Shown: positions 10,460 through 20,688 of the stretch, one piece after another
How positions within the stretch are numbered: the stretch's first letter is position 1
Layout: each line of letters opens with the position of its first letter
Assembly (NCBI GenBank): GCA_027475525.1
Contig: JAMWFC010000115.1
Location: 1,640,847-1,704,846 of the forward strand
From: Macrolepiota albuminosa
Taxonomy: Eukaryota; Basidiomycota; Agaricomycetes; Agaricales; Agaricaceae
Reading direction: 5' to 3'
Length of the DNA: 64,000 nucleotides
Notes under the pieces: generated by a model
Database searches by the model: none
Told to the model about the DNA's origin: nothing
Seen by the model: only the letters and a program-made list of their open reading frames with translations
Translations under genes and position numbers: made by a program

Positions 10460-10471
10460 GTTGCCGTGACC

Positions 10472-11500
10472 TGTGGTAGAGGAGGAAGAGTTGTTGATGG
10501 AATCAGGCTGAGAGAGACGTTCGGCAAGTAGATTGGGTTTGACCACTGGATCGACAAGCACAGGTAAAACGGAGAAGAAGCGTTCGAGCGAGACGAAAGT
10601 AACAAATGGTGAAGCCGGATTAGGGAATGGATTGTACGAATAGGGCAAGAGGAAAAATAGAGTTTGGGATTACGAGACCAACCAGCGGTCAGAAACAGAA
10701 TCGGGGAGGAATCGACGATTTAAAGTGGTCTGGGAGGTAGATCGTCGATACCGAGAACAGGTAGAATAAGTATAAAAGGCGAGAAAAACATACGAATAGA
10801 TAGGTTTTCGTACCCCACATTTTCAGGTCTTGAGCTCCGCTTGTTTCGCGCGTCTCGTATCTCTGTCTCGTCGACGTCTGGTCTGCTCTCGGTGTCTCTT
10901 TCTGACTGGTATACTTCTGGCTTCGTCGACGTCTGATCCGACGTCAGGCATCGCGTGTTCGCCGTCTTCGGCAGCGAGCTCGGTTCTTCTCGGCTTCTCG
11001 GTATTCTGTGCTTCTCTGTCTCGGCTCTGTCTTTCTCTCAGCTCTGTTCTCGGCTGTCCGGCTTCCTGGAGTCAGAGCGTCTTGATTATCTTCGGCTTTG
11101 CTTGTGTCTGCCTCGGCTTGACTCTCCATTTGTTCGCTTGACTCGGCTTCTCTGCTTTAGTCTCAGCTCGATTCTCGACTTACTGGCTCTTTGATTTCTT
11201 GACGTCTCGTATCTTCTGCTAGTCGACCTCCTTGATTGTCTTGACTCTGCTTCTGCTCTTCTCCTCGGGACTTCAGTCTTCTGCTGTACTCTCTCTCTCT
11301 GACTACTGGGACACTCTCGGACTCTCTGGTGCTCACCGTCTTTTGCTCCACGGTTTTTCCTCTCAACGCAACGAACGTTACCCTACGTTTACGACGCGTA
11401 TACACATTTTACTGTCTATCTCGACCTCTACCCTTACTCTCCACTTCCGACTCCTTCGACTTCGAATTCGATCCATCAGGTAGTCCATCCCACGTCCACA
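10472..11500 (+). repeat. 3' LTR of the Gypsy element
   Basis: Direct copy of 2765-3793 at a constant offset of 7707. It ends CCACA followed by the target duplication TCGG. Confidence 0.93.
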
Positions 11501-11504
11501 TCGG

Positions 11505-12945
11505 CGACTTTTTTTTTATTTTGTCACGGTCGCTGAATGTATAGTAAGTTTTACTTCTTCAGTCAAGGAATGCTTTATTCGTTTCCGGTGTCTCAAAGTT
11601 GCTTTGACTGTCACTTTCGTGCTTAAAAAAAAGACTAACCCGAATAGGGAATTCTCGACCTCTCTGTGGTGAAAAATGTATGAATGCAGGATGTTTGTTT
11701 TAGGGAACGTCTCTCGCAAAGAGAAAAAAAAAGAACAAATGTAGTATTCTTTGGGAGCAGCCCCGAGCCGAACAAGTACTCCGTCAATAGAACCATGATT
11801 AATAATCACCACGGTCAAAGTTCTTGTAAAGTCCAGTGATGATTTAAGATCCGTAACCTATCGAGCGCGACGAACAACGTAAGCGAATAACAGCCTCTGT
11901 ATCACAAACCTCTCGAGTCGTCAGTACTCCTTAGTAAGTATAGCAGCTTCTCATCTGCGTCTCTTGCCCGTGAAAACAGAACAAAAATAAAAACGAGCAT
12001 TTGTTCACGAATCAGATTTGTTAGCAGCACGCAGGATCGAATGAGGTGCTTACAAAGTTTGAATTAGAACTGTAGCAGCACGCCGGATCGAAATCAAACG
12101 AGGTTTCTACAAAGGGACACTATTGATAGGTCTGAGCCCGACGCCGCAGTGTCTCATTTGTCTATGTAGCGCGTATCAAGGACTAGGCGTCGGAAGCTAT
12201 CAAGACAGAATGATGGTCCGGAATCTTAACAAATGTGCACTCCGAGTCTATGGGTAGTGACTGTCCAAACTGGGATGTTGACACGAGTTCTGAGTAACCG
12301 TTTTTAGGGTGATATGGGGACCAGACTGAATGAGAGCAAACGGGTAGAAGTGTCAGAAGATCTATCTGTACACAAAAGGAGAGATCCTAGGTCCGTTGAT
12401 TTTTTGGTTCACGAAGTAAACCCTACAAAGCTCGACGAGCTCGTCACGAGAAGGAAGGCCCGGGATTGTTTTGGAAATGATGTCCGTAGAAATAGACATC
12501 AATGCCGGAGGAGATATTGAGTTACGATGAAAAGGACGCGAGTTGTCACTGTCTTTCTCGTACTGGAACCAGGTAGCCCCATTTTCCGAAAGCCTTACCT
12601 ATTTGACGTTTTGTGATACGTGCTCTGTAGGCTAACTGGCTGTTAAGTATGCCGAACAAAATGTTTGTAATCCATGTGCCGGGTGATCAACCAGCACTTT
12701 TTACTTGATCCCACGTCAATACGGACTAAGTACCTTGTTAATGAGAAACGTAGTATGTTGTAAAAGGTGGTTATACAGCGTCGAATTGGTTATCGAGTCG
12801 AAAAGGCCATATATTCAGTCGAGCAAACAAGAAAAGAACAAAAAATAAAGGGTCTTCCACAGAGATCTTCCATCCAGTCTTTACAAATACGACATCGGCG
12901 CACATTCTTGAGCGTTCATGATTTTTCATAGGGTGTTGGAGGGCA
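11505..12945. other. Intergenic; no gene recognised
   Basis: Short ORFs on both strands show no family signature or splice-consistent extension. A short imperfect direct repeat (next entry) is the only structure seen. Confidence 0.5.
12020..12111. repeat. Imperfect short tandem repeat
   Basis: The core AGCAGCACGC(A/C)GGATCGAA occurs twice about 52 bp apart, each followed by a GAGGT and CTACAAAG-like block (GCTTACAAAG / TTCTACAAAG). The copies differ by a 4-5 bp indel. Function unknown. Confidence 0.45.
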
Positions 12946-13853
12946 ATGACTGTTGTCCCACTAGGCAGCCTCGCCTTTCAAAATTACCCCATCACATCGC
13001 GCACCTCCATCTCCAGGAGCTCCACACACCCCCTCTCCTCCACTCGTACCAGAACTGGCACCCACGCCAGCAGCCGTATCATCCCACCTCCCGCCGTCAT
13101 GGAGTCCAACACTTTGGATAGTCCCCCAGCCATACCACGAACCCGGTCGTTGTCCCTGCGCTTCTTCTCCTCTACAAACGCCAATACCAGCACCTCCTGC
13201 GGAACTCACATCTCTCAAGTCTCCTTTGGCGCCCTCCTCACTCTTGCTCCCATCCCAACCGGTCAAGCTCGTAACCATCCGAATCTGACCCAATCGAACC
13301 CTGAACCGAAGTGCTCGAACAATGTCTCTTTCTCATCCATGTTCCTCCTTGTGCATTGCCATGTCCTTGTGCGTTCCCACGTCCGAGCTGACCTTGCCGG
13401 TTCCCGTGTATATACACACCCTGCATCTGATTCTGCACTTGCGGCACCCCGACCCTCATACCTGGTGCCGGTGCACTCGACGACCTCTTCATTCCGTGCG
13501 CATATCCCTGCGCCCACTCTGCATGATAGAACTCAGGTGAGTTTGGTGGTGCGACTGAATGGGATAAAGTCAACGCGGGTGAAAGGAGCGAAAGAGCTGG
13601 ACTGTGTGGTGTCGACGCCAGCGTGGAGGAGCAGAGGGTGGTGGGACAGATCAGCGGGAGAGGTTTCGTCCTGAATTTACGTTTGAGGTTGGCAGTAGTG
13701 GTGCATGGAATGTCGACTTTATTGACTGCGCTAGAACTTTCGTCATTGTCTTCGTCGACGCTGTGCCTCTCATTTATTGACAATTTCCATTCGTGCCTCT
13801 CCCAGGCTTCCACTGCTTCCTCAAGCTCAGCACCCTTCTTCCGGTCTTTTTGC
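12946..13853. other. Low-complexity segment with long open frames on both strands
   Basis: The plus strand is open from 12946 to 13674 (Ser/Thr/Pro-rich, 242 codons) and the minus strand from 13853 to 13238 (about 205 codons, including a Gly/Gln-rich stretch near NRQGQLGRGNAQGHGNAQG). Neither has a recognisable domain. The minus frame has no ATG and no upstream exon that joins in phase. Both look like parts of decayed genes; I cannot decide the coding strand. Confidence 0.3.
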
Positions 13854-13891
13854 TGAAAGATATTTTGACGGGTCAGTCAGAAGACGGACTG
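13842..13891 (+). pseudogene. Short fragment resembling the TCF25 gene at 20.7-23.8 kb
   Basis: The plus strand encodes VFLLKDILTGQSEDG, which matches SFLPKDILTGQSGEG in the intact TCF25 homologue (around 23017-23060) at both protein and base level (roughly three quarters of about 43 bases identical). Flanking sequence does not align. It looks like a small relic of a duplicated copy; chance similarity cannot be excluded. Confidence 0.35.
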
Positions 13892-14161
13892 CGTGCGTGC
13901 TGTTACCTGGTGGGGAGGACACCGAGCTCAGGGGTATGTGAGTGCCTGTTGTGTACAAGGAGATTGAGGTGTGGGAGGTGGCCGAGTCGGTTGATTCAGA
14001 CGCCGATGAAGAAGAAGAGGTAGAGGGGTGAAGGAGACGCTCCTGGGCGCGATCCGGGTAAACGCCAACCTTGGCCAAGGGCCGGTTTGACCCAGCAAAG
14101 TCCCGTTAATGCATACAACGCTTGAATGACGTAATACAATTACTCCTTTGCCAAAAGCACG

Positions 14162-14847
14162 ATGGACCAGACTCCCGTTTCTCTCTTTGACACATACGAG
14201 CTCGACTTTCGACACATCCTCGACGGGACCAAGGTCAAACTCGAAGCCAGCGGGAACCGAGGGACGTAGCGTGGCCGTGCATGGGTCACCCATGTTACTC
14301 CCGAGCCTTTCGCAACAGAACAAAGACGTACCGCGCTGCGTAAAGTCGAAATAGAACTCGACGAGGCAGATGACATCGTAAGCCCCCAGCCGATTGGGCC
14401 CCAGGTGTCTGCGCTCGAGGTCGAGATTCAAGGCATACCGCAGTCGATCAAGGGGCAGTATTCAACGCGGATGGAGCAGGTCAAGGGCGAGCTCGCGCGG
14501 TGTAGGAAACGCGCAAAGGACGTGCATGCGCAGCAAGCGCGGGAGGACCTGCTTTGGAGGCGGAGGATCAGGGCGCGGATATATTGAGGACGCTGAGAGG
14601 CCAGAAAGAGACGTTGGAGACTGCAAGGGATACTGTGAGTTTTGGATAAACGCGTTGTACCAGGCTTATTCTGCGGATTCCAATATCGAGCGTGCATCTG
14701 GAACGATCAAGAAGATGATTAGACAGTGAGTCCGCATTTGGCCCTCTGTGTATGGCTCATAGACATAGCGATTCCTACTCAGCGCCATGACGGTGCTTAT
14801 CATCTGCATCGTCATTGTCATTCTGTACTACAAAATCGTGCGATAGT
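14162..14847 (+). pseudogene. Decayed VTI1-type v-SNARE
   Basis: ATG 14162 begins MDQTPVSLFDTYELDFRHIL, the start of a Vti1 N-terminal domain, but an in-frame TAG follows after about 36 codons. The frame then resumes with ALRKVEIELDEADDIV and EVEIQGIPQSIKGQYS and reaches a TGA at about 14587. The SNARE core appears in another frame at 14563-14632 (GADILRTLRGQKETLETARDT), then after a GTGAGT as SADSNIERASGTIKKMIRQ. A last exon (about 14785-14847) encodes a tail anchor, AMTVLIICIVIVILYYKIVR. Relative to Vti1 proteins, the roughly 40-residue link between the N-terminal bundle and the SNARE motif is missing and one intron is only about 29 bp. Vti1 mediates Golgi/endosome/vacuole fusion; this copy is non-functional. 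Confidence 0.7.
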
Positions 14848-15583
14848 TGGACTATTTCACTGGTAATGCTTCCTTTGTTCCTCGGCCAGCGACTTATATC
14901 TATTCCACCTGCTAAGCATACATTTCTACTTCTCATTTACGCAACAACAACCTCGGCCTCTTCCCATTCAGTCAAGGATTCTGAGAGAATGGTGGCGTCT
15001 CCTCATTTGCGCGCTACGAGACGGATTCACAAGATGACCAAAAACAGCGCACGACAAGAAAGACGATACAACAATGGCATGCAAGGATGGCTACGATGTA
15101 TGCTATGCGCCAAGGAGGAGGCCCTTTTGTTACGAGGACAACGTATTAAAGCAAACGGGCTTATGATAATGTCGTGATCGTCACTTGCAGCAAGACGTGA
15201 CGTGGAAGGTTTGCAAGTGCGCGTGGCCATTTCTGGAGTGGGGTTTGTATATGTATATGATGCCGTATCGGATGATCGCGAGAACGCCAGAGTTGGATGC
15301 CCGCAGCAAACAAGTACGTACAGAGCATGGATGTACGGTAAATGCGAATGCGTAAAGTACAAGAAAAAGCTTGGGCCACAAATGTCAAAAGAGACTAGGA
15401 AAAAAAAACGAAAAGAGGACTTTTGTCGTTTGCGTAGTGATCTCGCACGGCAGACCAGATGAGTGTGGAGGACAAGCGTAAAGTGGTGTAACTGTCAGAG
15501 ATAGAGACTCATAGATCATAGGAGTCAATGTCACGTGTCCACGGCTGCGCCCCATTCAATATGTTTTTTCTTTGGTTGTACAT
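14848..15583. other. Intergenic; no gene recognised
   Basis: Open frames on both strands are short, overlapping and without family motifs or consistent splice signals. Confidence 0.45.
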
Positions 15584-15758
15584 AAGTTCGTTACTATCCC
15601 AATAACGCAACTGAGGTATGTTTATTACAATTCACTATTTACCTACATCCGTAACTTACTTCATTATGCCTAGCACGCTACGGCGTTTATTAGGTGATTA
15701 ATATAAAGTTCGTTACTATCCCAATAACGCAACTGAGCACGCTACGGCGTTTATTAGG
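15584..15758 (+). repeat. Intron-present/intron-absent repeat pair, locus 1
   Basis: Block E1 (15584-15615) and block E2 (15674-15694) flank a 58-bp segment (15616-15673) that starts GTATGT and ends CCTAG. After an 11-bp spacer, 15706-15758 repeats E1+E2 with no mismatch in 53 bp and with the 58 bp missing exactly (junction 15737/15738). Hairpins can form across both ends of the 58-bp segment: ACATA/TATGT plus AGTT/AACT plus CGTTA/TAACG around the 5' site, and CCTA/TAGG plus ACGC/GCGT around the 3' site. See the matching loci at 19.1, 30.2 and 63.8 kb. Function unknown. Confidence 0.8.
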
Positions 15759-17088
15759 AGCAGATCTCTCTGATAGTAACAAGGTAACAAGGCGAGCAGC
15801 AGGTGGACTTAAGCTTGGGGTCAGCACAATGCGCGATTACGCTACGCAAGGCGATGTGACCGTGCGCGCCGATAAGAGTCGAACGGGCTGCCTAGTGCCG
15901 AGGTAGGCTATACAAGTTCATCGGGTTCCTCGACATGTCAGCGTCCCCATCGTTCATCGTTGCATTTCAGGCAAAGATTTCTTTCTCATGAAAGTTTGGC
16001 CGATGGAACTGATGGTGATACCATGGATTGTGCGAGTTCTTTTCTCAAATTTTCTCTGCATAGCGATAGCACTTGTCATAAAAATTACAGCCAATGCCTC
16101 ATACAACTGTTTACCACCGATTAGATCCTCTGGGTTTAATTTCATTACCCATGACGCATGTGACTACAGGATCACGCCTGGCAAAGCGCCGTTCACGTGA
16201 ACTTTTAGATGGTTTGAAGCGGTGATATGTTTTCCATTATTTCATTATGACGCTTTTATTATCATATACTTACATTCACGGCTATAAATATCATGTCGCA
16301 CCCCTAGAGTCATATCATCTCTCGATATTTGACTCCAGGTGCGTCATTTACTTTACGTTATTCCAAACTTGTACTTATACATCATCTCAATATTTGACTC
16401 CAGATTATTATATTGTTAACTACTGTCGAATACATCATCGTTTGCCATAATGCTGCGTCATTAGTTACAATGAGAGGGTTTTGATATGTACGAGGATGAC
16501 AGACAAAGCCAAAAAACGTCTAGGATACGTGTACCATATGAACCTAATCTCGGTTCCCGGCATCACCCATGCCTCTCAGACTGGACCGAACTAATGGCAA
16601 TTGATTCTTTGATTGATAAGATTTTTATATCAAGTTTCATCCCTTGAACTCAACTAATTGCCAGTATGGAAGAAACACAATAAGAGAGCTTCAAATTAGA
16701 TCTGATTTGGGTGAACCAGGATCTGTCAGTGCGTCCACAGCATTATCATTGTTAATGCTGGGATTCAAAGCCTACTCCCTCTTTCTTGATCATTATTTCC
16801 TTTTTTATTATTTCTTACCAATATACAATTTTTGTACCACCACACCTCAGGCGCTTACCACCATCTGTGGACGCATCTGAGTTATTACTTACGGTATCAT
16901 CTGACAATCATTATGATTCAAAGTGTCTGATTCAACCATTGAGATGCATCTCTGAATCTGTCATATCAATTGATTTGAATGAATTATAATATAAACCCAT
17001 GTTGATTCAGATAGCAAAAACCCGGTTCCCGTCCTCTATCACTGTCTCAAACAGTGGCTTATTTCATAGTCGACTATCTGCACCAATC
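15759..17088. other. Intergenic; no gene recognised
   Basis: AT-rich with short unsupported ORFs. It contains a short direct repeat (ATATTTGACTCCAG near 16326-16339 and 16391-16404) but nothing else identifiable. Confidence 0.45.
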
Positions 17089-18371
17089 ATGACTCCTGGT
17101 GAACGGCGAATCCTCCAAGGCATTGGACAAAATCTACTTTTGGACTGGATTTCTACCATAGTTGAAGCTTTTTTATATGGTATGCTCTCTCTACGTCAGC
17201 ACCAGATTCTGACTTCCCTAAAGGTTTGTTTACACCAATTGCAATTGTTACTGCCTGCCAGTGCGATGGCTTCTGATAAAAACACATATACTCAACCTGA
17301 TCTTTTATGTCAAACAGGCATCCAAACCAAACCTGGCGCTCTAAATGCCAAGTAGCAGTTATCTGGTTTGGTATTATTGCATCTAGCATAAGTTTTCTGA
17401 TACACATTGGGGATTCAATCGTCGAGTCTCAAATTTTCCGAGGCAACGTTCCATCTCTTTCCCAAAGTCTCCAATACGTCAATACCTCTATTGGAAATTG
17501 GGACGTAGCCATCAACTGGTTTGTCTGGATCCCTGTGAGTCTGTATTTGAAACAATTTCAAAGAATCTGGATCAGAACTGGCTTAGCCAGTCATCAATGA
17601 TGCCTTCATCATCTGGCGTGCATGGGTTGTTTTCCAAAGACGACGTTGGATACTACGGCTTTGTATATTGCTATGGTTGTGTGCTCTTGGTGTGTTGAAT
17701 CTATATTATATCTATTATAAGCTAATAATATATACAGTTTTCACCCTCATCTCTCTATCAATTTTGTCAGGCCCTAAAGTTTTGATATCGGCTATTAAAT
17801 CTAACAGTAGCACTATTGATATCCTGAGTATCACAGTCACTATCTGGTCATTCTTGATCAACTCTGTTGCAACATACTTTATCGGTTGGACATTATTGTA
17901 TGCTCTTCTTCATGCAATATTCACCTGATTACATTAATGCAATATCCAGCAAATATGTGAAATTCTTACGAAAAAACATTGATAGCCAACAGCGTCAGTC
18001 ATTCAAATCATGGCACATCCTGCGCCTCTTGGTAGATGCTGGAGCATTGTATGCTGTTTTGCAGGTTGGTTTTCGAACATAATTTGACTATGACAGTGTT
18101 TATGTTATGACTGGGATTACAGCTCCTAGTAATTGTTGTGCCTCTTGCAACCAGCCCAAATAATTTCCCTCTATTGATTGCCTCTGCTTTGGTTCAACAG
18201 TTTTATTATTCCATCTCAGTATGTATCATCTTTGTCTATGATTTTAAACATGATCGTATTCTGCAGGCTATCTACCCAGCATTGACAATTGCTCTCATCC
18301 GCGGCCCATTTTCAATTGCAGGCATACATGAGACTGTACAATCACTCCAGATATCTGCGCCTGGTGTCTGA
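17089..18371 (+). CDS. Seven-transmembrane protein of an Agaricomycete family, 8 exons
   Basis: Exons 17089-17179, 17224-17260, 17318-17534, 17587-17689, 17738-17897, 17950-18064, 18123-18218 and 18267-18371 join in phase across introns of 44-58 bp and give 307 residues. The protein has about seven hydrophobic segments: around LLLDWISTIVEAFLY, FTPIAIVTAC, VAVIWFGIIASSISFLI, NWFVWIPPVINDAFII, LRLCILLWLCAL, ITVTIWSFLINSVATYFIGW and LLVIVVPLAT/LIASALVQQFYYSI. Landmarks are a conserved INDAFIIWRAW after TM4, a basic loop (FQRRRW), and LLVDAGALYAVLQ. The layout matches a large family of uncharacterised basidiomycete 7TM proteins; whether they are receptors is unknown. One acceptor (intron 3, CTTAG at 17586) was chosen for phase over a nearby CCAG. 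Confidence 0.8.
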
Positions 18372-19063
18372 TCGCAGCGATGCCATACCGACCTACTTCT
18401 ACTAGAATCTTACAGTTTGAATCTCTCTTTCTATCTCCTTCATCAAAGACTTCGTCACTTTTAACCTTGACTTCATGACCTTCCTGCCCGAATATTTATT
18501 TATTTCATTGAGAGCGTGTATTTATTTGGCGTCGAACCTCGCATGATTATCCTCACTCCACGTTCAAGACTTGAATTCTTGGGTTCCGCACCTTCTCAAT
18601 GCGGCGATCCGCTATTGATTGCTTCAATGGGTCTGTGTTCAGATTCGAATTTACGGCCTATTCCATATCCTTAATGAAGCAGTTTATTACCAACGAAAGT
18701 TTTCCGAAAGGAACCAAACACGAGCAGCATGCCACAAAATTTGTCTAAGTCTAGACAGAAAGTAAACATTGAATCGTGCATTTCACCTCTCACCAACACC
18801 TGTATAGAGCATTACTACCTATATATAAATGTGCAACGTAGGGTTCAAGCCCTCCACTTCTCGTCAATGAGGAAATCCTGCATTACACGCCTCGTCAGAA
18901 GAAGTGTCAACAAACCACTAACAAAATAAATGCACCAATGGACATTTCACAAGCGCACCGCGCACAACCGCAAGGCGACACTTAACGTGCTGAAGGTCTA
19001 CACCCGGAACGACATGCCCAGTCTTCACTTTCGGAACATCATTCTGTTAGAATCCTGACTTCT
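18372..19063. other. Intergenic; no gene recognised
   Basis: The 3' flank of the 7TM gene. Nothing supportable was seen. Confidence 0.45.
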
Positions 19064-19243
19064 TGTACCTAGTGAAATACAGACATCGTTAGTGTCGATC
19101 CTCAGTCCGTATACAAACGACTCTATTTTCTGTACCTAGTGAGATACAGACACCATTAGTGTCGATCTATCAGTACAGTCAATGTCCATTCGTAGATATA
19201 AGTATGATAAAGAAACTCACCCTCAGTCCGTATATAAACGACT
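19064..19243 (-). repeat. Intron-present/intron-absent repeat pair, locus 2
   Basis: Read on the minus strand: E1 (19243-19221), a 54-bp GTGAGT...GATAG segment (19220-19167), E2 (19166-19131), an 8-bp spacer, then E1 (19122-19100) fused directly to E2 (19099-19064). The two copies differ at 4 of 59 bases, so this pair is older than locus 1. An 11-bp hairpin with one G-T pair (CACTCTCAGTC with GACTGAGGGTG) spans the 5' site. GACAC/GTGTC with an AGAT/ATCT extension spans the 3' site. Confidence 0.8.
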
Positions 19244-19927
19244 GAGAGTGCTCATCTTGCCATTAAGCGTATTGAGTGTAAAGAAGAATACAATATACGT
19301 AACTACGAGTATGCATGAAGGCCCCACCAAAACACAGTGAGAGACCAAGGACATGTACATTGTCTGAAAGAACAGTGGTTTCATATAACGTGGATAAGAT
19401 TGTGCACAAAGAGGGAGTAAGCGAGCCCTAGAATGAAAAAATGTAGAGAGTCTGTCTGCAGCTGGATAGGCCTCGAATGAGAACAGTTATTCCCCAGCTC
19501 TCAAATTGACGCCATACCCTCGCAAACGAACCAAGTATTGCGATCACCGACCGCAATGTGTTGTATCCGTGTTTCTCCAGGCCAGCTCCCGTGTTGGGTA
19601 TCTACTCACCTTCGGAAATGAGTTCCCCATGCTTCTCTTATTGACGCTTTTGAAGCGGTCTTAGAGGATCTTTTCGAGTGTAAGATAAAGGACTAATCTC
19701 GTCATTGCCAGGATCTTCCATTTGGCTCACATTTGCAGGTAATTGTCACGGATCACTCGCAACATCCAAAACTCGATATTTTCAAGGCCTCGGTTGTCCT
19801 CTTGTATACATACCTATTTCATCACATTCTCATTTATTTTCTCCTTAGCCACATGGACTGCAATTTGTATGGGGAAGTATAAACTTGATATAAAAGAAAC
19901 GCTTCGCCTATCCATTTGGATTCATAA
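19244..19927. other. Intergenic; no gene recognised
   Basis: No supportable gene, RNA or repeat was seen. Confidence 0.45.
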
Positions 19928-20059
19928 ATGCGATGTCGCTTAAACGCTGTCGTGCGTAACCGAGGCGGCGGGGAAAGGGCACTCGGCGAGTATGGTATAT
20001 TTTGCGGGACTATACTGAGACGCTGTTTATGGAAGATCGACGAGCTTATGTGTTATAAG

Positions 20060-20640
20060 CTCGCTTCCAGCGATCACGATGCGTACGCGGGATATTTCGG
20101 CCATCCGTACGCCCAGGCATACCAACATGACTACGCTGGCGATGATCGGGGGGGTTATTGTGAAGAGGTTGAAAAGCCCAAGGTTTTAAAGGTGAATTCG
20201 TTTTGATCGTCTGCCTTGCACTTGCTCATTTGATGGCCTTGTGTAGATCGCTAATGCTTGATGCTGAGCGCGGTCACTAGGCGAATGGACGAACGAGTGC
20301 ATCCTGCGTACCGCTCCACTCACTCTACACATCTGATTCTTTTAATCGCCTTTCTTTTTCCTTGTCTCTCCTTTCCCCGACGAACTCTTTAAAAAGCTGT
20401 CTGATTGGAAATACTAACTTATGTCGTGCTCCTATTCCCCCTCACTCTCCACTTTCCCCTCCTCGCTCTCACCACGGTTGTAGAAAAACCAATCTGATTA
20501 CGCTGGTCTGTCACTCTATGTATCCATGTATCCCTTTCGTTCTTTTGTACGTTCCCTCTATCGTGTCCGTGAGTTTTTTGATACTTGATACCGTACGTAC
20601 AATTTGCCTCCGCTTGACTTCCTCTTCAGATTGAGATTTT
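20060..20640 (+). pseudogene. Decayed 3' end of a membrane-protein gene, copy of 55.6-56.05 kb
   Basis: The frame around 20070-20206 encodes HDAYAGYFGHPYAQAYQHD followed by YAGDDRGG and EEVEKPKVLKVNSF. This matches the C-terminus of the broken gene at 54.9-55.8 kb (HDAYGGYEDHLYNQPYRHD). Homology continues into the 3' flank: the pyrimidine-rich stretch at 20290-20490 resembles 55840-56010 (shared ATTGCTAATGCTTGATG-type and CACCACAGTTGTAGAAA-type blocks). The upstream coding part is absent. It appears to be a remnant of a segmental duplication ending immediately before the TCF25 gene. Confidence 0.6.
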
Positions 20641-20688
20641 GTTTCCGATAAGATAAGATCAAGCAAACGAATCTTTCCTTTAACTTTC

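Larger units (their letters stand above)
2765..11500 (+). mobile_element. Complete Ty3/Gypsy LTR retrotransposon, 8736 bp
   Basis: Direct repeats at 2765-3793 and 10472-11500 (1029 bp, offset 7707) flank an internal region with a primer-binding site, a Gag-protease ORF and a Pol ORF in the order reverse transcriptase, RNase H, integrase, which defines Ty3/Gypsy (Metaviridae-like) elements. LTRs begin TGTGG and end CCACA. A 4-bp duplication TCGG sits at 2761-2764 and 11501-11504. I saw no difference between the LTRs in the parts I compared, and both long ORFs are unbroken, so insertion was recent and the copy could still be active. Pol is in the -1 frame relative to Gag and a candidate frameshift signal lies at the join. 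The element landed between the small secreted-protein gene and gene-poor DNA. Confidence 0.95.

Noticed and set aside
12020..12111. Another member of the repeat-pair family
   Set aside because: Both copies have the same GAGGT boundary and neither lacks a GT...AG segment.
12946..13674. 242-codon plus-strand frame as a confident gene
   Set aside because: Low-complexity Ser/Thr/Pro content, equally open reverse strand, and no supporting motif.
13854..14078. Minus-strand intron with CTGAC branch and TTTCAG acceptor joining a Ser-rich exon to the frame ending at 13238
   Set aside because: Phases do not match, and the bases resemble the plus-strand TCF25 fragment read backwards.
16311..16404. A fifth member of the intron-present/absent family
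   Set aside because: ATATTTGACTCCAG is repeated with a GTGCGT after the first copy, but there is no E2 block or acceptor between the copies.
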